Positions 42,898 to 50,767 of a stretch of 64,000 nt of DNA are shown one piece after another (position 1 is the first letter of the stretch; each line of letters begins with the position of its first letter). The notes under the pieces were generated by a model that did no database searches, was not told the origin of the DNA, and was given only the letters and a program-made list of their open reading frames with translations. A program made the translations under genes and the position numbers. Source of the DNA: Gordonia aichiensis NBRC 108223 (lineage in GTDB: Bacteria > Actinomycetota > Actinomycetes > Mycobacteriales > Mycobacteriaceae); contig NZ_BANR01000023.1 of assembly GCF_000332975.1 (NCBI RefSeq), positions 1 through 64,000 on the forward strand, written 5' to 3'.

Positions 42898-44411
42898 GTG
42901 CCATCCTCGCCTCGACGGTGCTGGCGAGTGAGTCGACCGGACAGGTCTCCGAAGGCCTGGGATACGGCGTCACGGCTCTCTACATCGTCTCCTTCTCTCT
43001 GTTCATCTACGGTCTGATGGGGCTGACCGGTCCCAAGACCGCGGTCCGCGGAAACTGGATCGCCGCAACCGGTATGGGCATCGCGATCATCGCGACGCTG
43101 CTCAGCGTCTACAACAACGCGGGCGACGCGGGCGTCCCGACGGTCAACTGGGTCCTGATCGCCATCGGTCTCGTCGTCGGTGTGGCGCTCGGTATCCCAC
43201 CTGCGCTCAAGACCAAGATGACGGCGATGCCGCAGTTGGTTGCACTGTTCAACGGTGTGGGTGGCGGAACCGTTGCGCTCATCGCATGGGCCGAGTACAT
43301 CGAGTACGACGGCTTCACGCAGGTGCCGCACGAGCCGAATGTCGCCGTCATCGTCGGATCGCTCTTCGCCGCGATCATCGGTTCGATCTCTTTCTGGGGA
43401 TCGCTGGTGGCCTTTGCCAAGTTGCAGGAACTGCTCAACAAGAACCTCGAGAAGAAGCTGGTCGCCGCGGCCAAACTGTTCCAGCTCGCCAACGTCGTCC
43501 TCGCGATCGTCGCCGTCGCGGTGGCCGTGGTCATCGGAGTCAAGGCCAGCTCGACCAATGCGACCGGGTGGTACTGGATCGTCATCCTGCTTGTGGTCGC
43601 GGGACTGATGGGGCTGTTCGTGGTGTTCCCCATCGGCGGCGCCGACATGCCGGTGGTCATCTCGTTGCTCAACGCCCTCACCGGACTGTCCGCTGCCGCA
43701 GCGGGTCTCGCGCTGAACAACCAGGCGATGATCGTGGCAGGCATGATCGTCGGTGCGTCCGGTTCGATCCTGACGATGCTGATGGCCAAGGCGATGAACC
43801 GCTCCATCCCGGCGATCATCTTCGGATCCTTCGGTGGCGGCGACGCCGCTGCGGCGGGTGCTGCAGGCGCCGCGGGTGGCACGGTCAAGGCCACCTCGGC
43901 TGCCGACGCCGCGATCCAGATGGCATACGCCAACCAGGTCGTCGTCGTGCCGGGCTACGGTCTCGCCGTCGCTCAGGCCCAGCACACCGTCAAGGAGATG
44001 GCGGATCTGCTGGAGGACAAGGGTGTCGAGGTCAAGTACGCGATCCATCCCGTCGCAGGCCGCATGCCCGGTCACATGAACGTGCTGCTGGCCGAGGCCG
44101 ACGTGCCGTATGACTCGATGAAGGAGATGGACGACATCAACGGCGAGTTCTCTCGCACCGACGTCACCATCGTCATCGGCGCCAACGACGTCACCAATCC
44201 CGCTGCGCGCAACGATCCGTCGTCGCCGATTCACGGTATGCCCATCCTCAACGTCGACCAGTCCCGGTCGGTCATCGTGCTCAAGCGTTCGATGAGTTCG
44301 GGATACGCCGGCATCGACAACCCGCTGTTCACCGCCGAGCAGACGTCGATGCTGTTCGGCGATGCCAAGAAGTCGGTGAGCGAGGTCATCGAGGAACTCA
44401 AGGCCCTATAG
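42894..44411 (+). CDS. pntB: NAD(P) transhydrogenase subunit beta
   Basis: 505 aa from GTG 42894. About nine membrane helices (residues 20-290) are followed by the NADP(H)-binding dIII domain: VVVPGYGLAVAQAQHTVKEM, HPVAGRMPGHMNVLLAEA, VIVIGANDVTNPAAR, GMPILNVDQSRSVIVLKRSM and GYAGIDNPLFT. The expected functional His in the channel lies in the dII helices. A strong terminator follows. Confidence 0.95.
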   Translation: MSAILASTVLASESTGQVSEGLGYGVTALYIVSFSLFIYGLMGLTGPKTAVRGNWIAATGMGIAIIATLLSVYNNAGDAGVPTVNWVLIAIGLVVGVALGIPPALKTKMTAMPQLVALFNGVGGGTVALIAWAEYIEYDGFTQVPHEPNVAVIVGSLFAAIIGSISFWGSLVAFAKLQELLNKNLEKKLVAAAKLFQLANVVLAIVAVAVAVVIGVKASSTNATGWYWIVILLVVAGLMGLFVVFPIGGADMPVVISLLNALTGLSAAAAGLALNNQAMIVAGMIVGASGSILTMLMAKAMNRSIPAIIFGSFGGGDAAAAGAAGAAGGTVKATSAADAAIQMAYANQVVVVPGYGLAVAQAQHTVKEMADLLEDKGVEVKYAIHPVAGRMPGHMNVLLAEADVPYDSMKEMDDINGEFSRTDVTIVIGANDVTNPAARNDPSSPIHGMPILNVDQSRSVIVLKRSMSSGYAGIDNPLFTAEQTSMLFGDAKKSVSEVIEELKAL

Positions 44412-44438
44412 CGCTCGCATCGAGCACTTTCTGATTCT

Positions 44439-44475
44439 GTAGCAGCGGACGACACAACCTGTCGTCCGCTGCTAC
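44439..44475. terminator. Terminator of the pnt operon
   Basis: Perfect 16-bp stem (GTAGCAGCGGACGACA and complement) with loop CAACC, 28 bases after the pntB stop and just before the next start. Confidence 0.88.
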
Positions 44476-44479
44476 ATCT

Positions 44480-46624
44480 ATGTGGGTGACCGCCGAGAAT
44501 TCGTGGACACGCGTGGCCGTCTCGCGTGCTGTGCTGGCGCTGGGTGTGTTGTGTCTGACTGCGGGGCTGCTCGCGGGGCTGGTCAATCGGGAGGTGGTCA
44601 ACAGCGACCGGTTCGCCGGCCACGTCGACTCCATCCGTCAGGACCCGGCGGTCGCACGACAGCTCGGGCTGCTTGTGTCGGGCAAGATCATCTCGGCGTC
44701 GCCGGAGCTGATCGCGCTGCGCCCGCTGGTGGAGTCGATCTCGATCTCGGCGGTGTCGAGTCCCGCTGCCGCTCCCGCCGTCCGCTCGTTGACAGCGACG
44801 ATGCATCGGGCGCTCACCACAGACGACGGGCGCCGTGCGGTACTGCGGCTCGCCGACCTCGGAGCGGTCACCGTGGCGGCGCTACGCACCGTGGCGCCCA
44901 CCGCCGCTGCGCGGCTCCCCGACAACATGGACGTCACGCTCTCGCAGATCGGGGCCGGCGAATGGGATTGGGGCATCATCGCTTACGTCCACTGGGTGCG
45001 CGTGCTCTCGTGGTTGTTGCCCCTACTGGGGTTGCTGGCAATCCTGGCTGCGGCGTTCATCCGGCCGCCACCGGCCGAGGGGGCTGGCGCGGGCAGGGTT
45101 CGGGTGGTCGCCGCTACGTTCGGCGACGCAGTGATCTGGTCTGCAGTCGTGCTCGCGGCAATCGTGCTCGCGTGCACGATCATCGCCGCGTTCGTCTACA
45201 CCGACACAGTGGGCGGCGCGGTCACGGTCGCGGTCTGGAACGAGGTCGACGGCAGGCTGTGGATCGTTGCGGTGGCGGGAGCGTTGATCGGCGTGGCGTT
45301 GCGGGCGGCGTCGAACCTCGTCGGGGCCGGCGTGCAGGGTGCCGACGCGGCGGACGAACGTTCTCGTGTCGGGTCCGTGCTGCGGCCGTCGACTCCGATG
45401 GGGATCGCGTTGCGCGGCGGCGTCATGGTGCTACTCGGTGTCCTGGGCGTCGTTCGGCCGCAGACACTGGTCACGGGTGCCGCAGTGCTGCTCGGGACGT
45501 TCGCGATCATCGCAGGCCTCGCCGAAGTGGTGAAAGCGGCACAACGTGCGTCGGGCGGTACGGCACGCCGGACGGTCGGCGGGCTGGTCGTGCCCGCGGT
45601 GGCGCTCGTGGGAGTGGTCGGGGTGGTGGTCACGTCGACCGTACTCGCGTGGCCGCAGCCGACGCCTGCGCTCAGTGCGCTCGCGACGAGAGACCCGAAC
45701 GGCTGCAATGGCCACGTCGAGTTGTGCGACCGGCCGTACAACGCGATCGCCTATCCCGCGACGCACAACTCGATGTCGGCGCAGGACGGTGACCGCTGGT
45801 TCATCGCGGAGCAGCAAACCGGCGTCATGGGGCAACTCGACGACGGCATCCGGGTGTTTCTCATCGACAGCTGGTACGGCCAGATGTCCAACAAGCCGCC
45901 GATCATCGCCAACACCCAGGAGAGTCGGGCCAAGGCACTGGCCGCGGCGGAGGACCTCTACGGTGCGCAGACCGTGCGGAGTGCGTTGCGCCTTCGTGAT
46001 GCGCTCAACCTGACCCCGGTGGGGCCGGTGAGACCGTATCTCTGTCACGAGCTCTGCGAACTGGGCTCGACAGAGTGGCTTCCGCTCATGGTCAAGGTGC
46101 GTGAGTGGATGGACCGCCATCCCCACGAGGTGGTCACCTTCTTCGTGCAGGACATGGTGATACCCGCCGATGTCGAGACACTGCTACGCGAGTCCGGGCT
46201 GTACGGCAGGCTCTACACCCCGACCATGGGCCAACCGTGGCCGACGCTTCGACAGATGATCGACTCCCGCCGCACTCTGGTGTGGTTACACGAGAACGTC
46301 GGCGGCGGCACGGAGCGGCCCTGGCTTCTCGACGGCAAGGAGTGGACACAGGACACGCCATACGAGTTCCACACCACCGGCGAGTTCAGCTGCGACTTCT
46401 ATCGCGGATCGCACACGGCACCGCTGTTCCTGGTCAATCACTGGATGAGCAACTTCAGCACCAGGATTCGCGATGCAGGGGCGGCCAATCGTGAAGAGTT
46501 CTTGTTCAACCGTCTCGAGCAGTGTCGGAGCGAGAGACACATGATTCCCAACTATGTTGCGGTCGACAACTACCGGATCGGCGATCTGTTCGCCTCCGTC
46601 GATCGGCTCAACGGGGTGAGTTGA
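44480..46624 (+). CDS. Membrane protein with C-terminal PI-PLC-like phosphodiesterase domain
   Basis: 714 aa from ATG 44480, five bases after the terminator stem; no ribosome-binding site is evident, so possibly leaderless. N-terminal membrane helix (16-36), an extracytoplasmic-looking segment (40-160), then about five or six helices (165-390). The C-terminal ~310 residues resemble the PI-PLC X fold: PYNAIAYPATHNSMSAQDG with the first catalytic His, VFLIDSWYG, YLCHELCELG with the second His, WMDRHPHEVVTFFVQD and LVWLHENVGGG. Likely a cell-surface phosphodiesterase acting on a lipid or glycan; substrate unknown. Confidence 0.82.
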   Translation: MWVTAENSWTRVAVSRAVLALGVLCLTAGLLAGLVNREVVNSDRFAGHVDSIRQDPAVARQLGLLVSGKIISASPELIALRPLVESISISAVSSPAAAPAVRSLTATMHRALTTDDGRRAVLRLADLGAVTVAALRTVAPTAAARLPDNMDVTLSQIGAGEWDWGIIAYVHWVRVLSWLLPLLGLLAILAAAFIRPPPAEGAGAGRVRVVAATFGDAVIWSAVVLAAIVLACTIIAAFVYTDTVGGAVTVAVWNEVDGRLWIVAVAGALIGVALRAASNLVGAGVQGADAADERSRVGSVLRPSTPMGIALRGGVMVLLGVLGVVRPQTLVTGAAVLLGTFAIIAGLAEVVKAAQRASGGTARRTVGGLVVPAVALVGVVGVVVTSTVLAWPQPTPALSALATRDPNGCNGHVELCDRPYNAIAYPATHNSMSAQDGDRWFIAEQQTGVMGQLDDGIRVFLIDSWYGQMSNKPPIIANTQESRAKALAAAEDLYGAQTVRSALRLRDALNLTPVGPVRPYLCHELCELGSTEWLPLMVKVREWMDRHPHEVVTFFVQDMVIPADVETLLRESGLYGRLYTPTMGQPWPTLRQMIDSRRTLVWLHENVGGGTERPWLLDGKEWTQDTPYEFHTTGEFSCDFYRGSHTAPLFLVNHWMSNFSTRIRDAGAANREEFLFNRLEQCRSERHMIPNYVAVDNYRIGDLFASVDRLNGVS

Positions 46625-46781
46625 GGGGCAGCGCAGATCGGCGCTCGAAAAGTTGAACAGCGCAACCACTTTCGATGTCGACGTGAATCCGATCACACCC
46701 GAACCCAGACGGCAGTGGTTTCACAAGGCATTTCGCTCTGGGTGCAACTCTGACGTAACCCCCAATCTGTACTTTCAGGAC

Positions 46782-49085
46782 ATGGCAGCTACCCCGGCAG
46801 ATTCTCGACGGATGGACACGGCCCGACCTACCCGCGACAGATGGCGTGACGTCGTCAAGTACGACGTGCCCGCATCCCTGGTCGTTTTTCTTGTGGCACT
46901 GCCGCTTTCGCTCGGGATCGCCGTTGCCTCCGGTGCCCCGGTCATGGCAGGTCTGATCGCGGCAGTGATCGGTGGCGTCGTTGCCGGTGCGATCGGGGGC
47001 AGCCCGCTCCAGGTGTCGGGCCCCGCGGCGGGACTCACCGTCGTCGTGGCCGAACTCGTCGCGAACTTCGGCTGGAAGGTGACGTGTGCGATCACCGTGG
47101 GAGCCGGACTGCTCCAGATCCTGTTCGGGGCGAGCCGTATCGCGACCGCCGCGTTGGGCATTGCGCCGGTCGTGGTCCACGCCATGCTGGCGGGTATCGG
47201 CATCACCATTGCGCTGCAACAGATCCACGTCCTCCTCGGCGGCACGTCGCAGAGCTCGGCACTGGCCAACATCACTGAACTGCCGCAACGACTCGGCGAC
47301 ATCAGTTGGTCCGACGCAGCGATCGGCGTCATCGTGATCGTGGTGATGCTGGGGTGGAAGTATCTTCCGGCGGGCGTGCGCAAGATCCCGGGACCGCTCG
47401 CGGCGATCGCGCTCGCGACCGTGGTGGCTGCGGCGGCCGGCCTCGACGTCGAGCGGGTCCGTCTCGACGGGAACTTCTTCGACTCCATCTCGCTTCCGCA
47501 ACTGCCCCAGGGGGATTGGAGCGGATTCGTTCTCGGGGTGCTCACCGTCGCGCTGATCGCGAGCGTCGAGTCGCTGCTCTCCGCGGTCGCCGTCGACAAG
47601 ATGCACGACGGGCCGCGCAGCAGGTTCAACCGCGAGCTCATCGGTCAGGGGAGCGCGAACATGGTATCGGGAGCACTGGGTGGGCTCCCGGTCACCGGGG
47701 TGATCGTCCGCAGCACCGCGAATGTCGCTGCAGGCGCACGCTCCCAGTGGTCGGCAGTGCTCCACGGTGTCTGGATCTTCGTCTTCGCCGTGTTCCTGAC
47801 AGCGCTCGTCGAACAGATCCCACTCGCCGCGCTCGCAGGTCTGCTCGTGGTGATCGGCATGCAGCTTGTCAAGCTGGCGCACATGAAGACCGCACTGCGC
47901 ACCGGCGACCTCTGGGTGTATGGCGTCACCGTTGTCAGCGTGGTCTTCCTGAATCTGCTCGAGGGCGTCGCCATCGGTCTCGCCCTGGCGGTGGCGCTGG
48001 TCCTCTGGCGGGTGATCCGTGTCGAGATCAGCGCACAGCCGTCGACGACCGGCGCACCGGGCGAATGGTTGATCGCGATCCGGGGTTCGCTGAGCTTTCT
48101 GTCCATCCCGCGCCTCAACAGCACGCTCGGTAAGGTGCCCGACGATGTCGGGGCGACACTGGAACTCGACGTCGATTTCGTCGACCACGCGGCATCGGAG
48201 ATGATCTCCGACTGGGTTCGTGCGCGCGAGGCCGCGGGCAACGAGGTGACGGTGGTCGAACGTGGACGGGCCAGACTCGAGCACGCGCCACTCGCGCCGC
48301 CACGGCGGCATACCGGAGGCATCGTCGGCCTGACCCCGTGGCGCAGCCAGCGTATTCCCGTCGACGATGAGGCAGTTGCCGACGTACCGGCGCCACTGCG
48401 ATCGATCATGGCGGGCGTGACCGACTACCACCGCGATCATGCCGACGTGCTGCGCGGACACCTGGAGGACGTCGTCGACTATCAGCAGCCGGACGCGTTC
48501 TTCCTGACGTGCGCTGACTCGCGCATCATGCCCAACATCATCACGTCGAGCGGTCCGGGCGATCTGTTCACCGTACGTAACGTCGGCAACCTCGTCGGCG
48601 GGCCCGACGGGGCAGCCGAATCGATCGAGGCGGCACTGGATTTCGCGATCAACGAGGTCGGCGTGACGGCTGTCGTCGTCTGCGGTCACTCGTCGTGCGG
48701 TGCGATGCGCGCGTTGCTCGACGAAGACCGCGGGCGGTCGAAGTCGACGTCCGGATCGCCGATTCGCTCGTGGCTGTCGCAGGCCGAACCGAGCCGAGCT
48801 GCTCTGGAACTCGGCCACCCTGCCGGAAGGTCAGCGGCGCGAATGGGTTTCAACGACGTCGACCAGTTGGCGGTGGTCAATGTGGCGAAGCAGGTGGAGA
48901 TGCTCAGTCGAGATCGGTTGGCAGGCAGGGCCGCTGCGGAGGCGCGTTTGCGAATCATCGGACTGTACTTCGATATCCGTTCAGCACAGGTCTACGAGGT
49001 GACCCAGACCGGTATCCACCTCGCCGGAGTGGGGCACCACGTGAGCGGCATGCTCGAGCGCGAGTTCGCTGCCGACAACTCCTGA
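46782..49085 (+). CDS. SulP transporter-STAS-carbonic anhydrase fusion
   Basis: 767 aa from ATG 46782 (AGGA precedes; the frame is open further upstream). SulP core of ~12 helices (residues 30-410; LPLSLGIAVASGAPVMAGLIA, GSPLQVSGPAAGLT). A STAS-like domain (~425-510; LDVDFVDHAASEMISDWV) and a beta-type carbonic anhydrase (~555-767) follow. Zn ligands and dyad are present: FFLTCADSRI and VVCGHSSCGAMRA. Same domain order as Rv3273 as I recall. Likely bicarbonate (or sulfate) uptake linked to CO2/HCO3- interconversion. Confidence 0.92.
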   Translation: MAATPADSRRMDTARPTRDRWRDVVKYDVPASLVVFLVALPLSLGIAVASGAPVMAGLIAAVIGGVVAGAIGGSPLQVSGPAAGLTVVVAELVANFGWKVTCAITVGAGLLQILFGASRIATAALGIAPVVVHAMLAGIGITIALQQIHVLLGGTSQSSALANITELPQRLGDISWSDAAIGVIVIVVMLGWKYLPAGVRKIPGPLAAIALATVVAAAAGLDVERVRLDGNFFDSISLPQLPQGDWSGFVLGVLTVALIASVESLLSAVAVDKMHDGPRSRFNRELIGQGSANMVSGALGGLPVTGVIVRSTANVAAGARSQWSAVLHGVWIFVFAVFLTALVEQIPLAALAGLLVVIGMQLVKLAHMKTALRTGDLWVYGVTVVSVVFLNLLEGVAIGLALAVALVLWRVIRVEISAQPSTTGAPGEWLIAIRGSLSFLSIPRLNSTLGKVPDDVGATLELDVDFVDHAASEMISDWVRAREAAGNEVTVVERGRARLEHAPLAPPRRHTGGIVGLTPWRSQRIPVDDEAVADVPAPLRSIMAGVTDYHRDHADVLRGHLEDVVDYQQPDAFFLTCADSRIMPNIITSSGPGDLFTVRNVGNLVGGPDGAAESIEAALDFAINEVGVTAVVVCGHSSCGAMRALLDEDRGRSKSTSGSPIRSWLSQAEPSRAALELGHPAGRSAARMGFNDVDQLAVVNVAKQVEMLSRDRLAGRAAAEARLRIIGLYFDIRSAQVYEVTQTGIHLAGVGHHVSGMLEREFAADNS

Positions 49086-49092
49086 CGAGCCC

Positions 49093-49833
49093 TCAGAACA
49101 TCACCGAGCGAAAATGCGTAATCAGCCGACCGGCGTCGTCGAGAACATGGAAGGCGATGCCCGGCGGCTGACCACGATTGATGATGTCGCGGCCCTCGAA
49201 CGGCAGGTTCAGCGTCGATGAGACGCCCGGCGCGACGCACAGTGGTCGGTCGGCGAATCGTGTCACCGCGGGTGTGTGGGCATGTCCGCACAGGAACGCG
49301 ACGATATTCGGATGCTCGACGACCAGCGCGGCGAGCCGTCTTTCGCCGGTCTGCCGGATGCTGTCCATGAAGGGCATCTCCAGGGTCACGGGCGGGTGGT
49401 GGAATGCGACGAACACGGGGGTATCGGGTCCGTGCGCGCCGATCTCCGCCGACATCCACGCCAGCGTGTCGTCGTCGAGGCGACCATCATTGCGGCCGGG
49501 AATGGAGCTGTCGGCGACGATGAACAAGACGCCATCGATCAGTCGTGAGGAGTTGATCGGCGCTGACGACTCGGTCCCGAGGATGCCGGCGTTGAATGCG
49601 GTGCGCTCGTCGTGATTGCCCTCTGTGATGAGGATGGGGAGTGGGCTGTCGATGACGAGAGAGGCCTCGCGGTACTCGCTCGGACTGCCCTCGTCGGCAA
49701 CGTCGCCGGTGATCAGCAGCGCGTTGATGCCTGCTGCGCGCGCGTTGATGTAGCTCAACGTCGATTCGATGCGGGCGCGATTGAATCGGGTGCCGTTGAA
49801 ATGCAGGTCGCTGATGTGCGCGACAACGAACAC
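49093..49833 (-). CDS. Metallophosphoesterase, CpdA-like cyclic nucleotide phosphodiesterase
   Basis: 246 aa from GTG 49833, with GGGAGAG four bases upstream. Binuclear metal motifs in order: DLHF, TGDVAD, EGNHDERT, AFHHPP and CGHAHTPAV. Length and pattern fit class III cAMP phosphodiesterases (Rv0805-like). It hydrolyses cyclic nucleotides or other phosphodiesters. No adenylate cyclase gene is nearby. Converges on the SulP fusion, seven bases apart. Confidence 0.88.
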   Translation of the reverse strand: MFVVAHISDLHFNGTRFNRARIESTLSYINARAAGINALLITGDVADEGSPSEYREASLVIDSPLPILITEGNHDERTAFNAGILGTESSAPINSSRLIDGVLFIVADSSIPGRNDGRLDDDTLAWMSAEIGAHGPDTPVFVAFHHPPVTLEMPFMDSIRQTGERRLAALVVEHPNIVAFLCGHAHTPAVTRFADRPLCVAPGVSSTLNLPFEGRDIINRGQPPGIAFHVLDDAGRLITHFRSVMF

Positions 49834-49951
49834 AGGCTCTCCCAGGGGGTTGGACACCACTGAACATAGCCAAGACGGTCGGTGTTGGCGAAGTGAGGTC
49901 GTCGGGCGTGGCGAGGGACTCACTCACGGTGTCCCTATGACCGACGCCGTG

Positions 49952-50734
49952 TCAGTGCAGCGTGTGTGCGAACAGCTTGCGGAGCTGCGTGAAGTGGTAT
50001 TCGGAGGCGTCGTGGTTGTAGACCGCGGTGTCGGCCATCGTGTAGCCGTGCTCGGCGCCGGGGTACACGGTGGCCGAGTGTGTGACCCCCGCGGTGATGA
50101 GTGCGTGCTCGAACTGTGCGACCGCTTCGCTGGGTAGGGAACGATCACGGTCGGCGTGCACGGCGAGTACCTGGGCGTCGACGCTCCCCAGACGCAGGTG
50201 GGGGCTGTCGGAGGACTGCGTGATCAGTCCGCCCGTGTGGAACATGCCGAGCGCGGCGACGTCGTCGGGGCGGATCGCGGCGGCCAGCAGTGCCAGTCTG
50301 CCGCCCATGCAGTACCCGGTGACGCCGATCGGGCCACTCGAGACACCGGGCATCGACCTCAGCGCGTCGATGTACGCGGACAGGTCGGGTTCGGCGAGGT
50401 CGTCGGTCAGTGCATGGACCCGCGGCATCGCCTCGGCGAAGAATGCGGCGCGCGTGTCGTCGTCGAGCAGGTCGTCGTCCGGTGACGTCTCGGCTGCGGT
50501 GCCCCAGCGATAGAACACATTGGGTACCAGGACGACATACCCCCACGAGGCGATGCGGTCGGCCATTCGTCGTGTCTGTCTGCGTAGCCCGATGGCGTCG
50601 ATCACGAAGAGCACGCCGGGGTGATCGGCGTCGTCGTCGGGTCCTACGAGGTAGGCCTCGGCATCGCCGTCGGCGGCCGTCACGACGATGTCCTCGCCGT
50701 GCGTGGTGACGGGTGCGGCCTCGGTGTCGGTCAT
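49952..50734 (-). CDS. Dienelactone hydrolase family protein
   Basis: 260 aa. Alpha/beta hydrolase with the DLH nucleophile Cys in GVTGYCMGGRLAL, Asp in VHADRDRSL and His in YPGAEHGYT; IGLRRQTRRMADRIASWGY is also typical. The Cys nucleophile sets DLHs apart from Ser esterases. The substrate may be a lactone or ester. It follows ligD on the same strand, 33 bases downstream of its stop. Confidence 0.88.
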   Translation of the reverse strand: MTDTEAAPVTTHGEDIVVTAADGDAEAYLVGPDDDADHPGVLFVIDAIGLRRQTRRMADRIASWGYVVLVPNVFYRWGTAAETSPDDDLLDDDTRAAFFAEAMPRVHALTDDLAEPDLSAYIDALRSMPGVSSGPIGVTGYCMGGRLALLAAAIRPDDVAALGMFHTGGLITQSSDSPHLRLGSVDAQVLAVHADRDRSLPSEAVAQFEHALITAGVTHSATVYPGAEHGYTMADTAVYNHDASEYHFTQLRKLFAHTLH

Positions 50735-50767
50735 CGGTGGTGTCCTCTCACATGTGGTGTGTTGTCA

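Noticed and set aside
42714-44234. 506-residue minus-strand ORF rich in His/Asp/Arg
   Set aside because: Antisense to pntAB/pntB. The composition is that of complemented high-GC codons, and no start signal is seen.
46608-48818. 736-residue minus-strand ORF
   Set aside because: Antisense to the SulP-carbonic anhydrase gene; composition is typical of a shadow frame.
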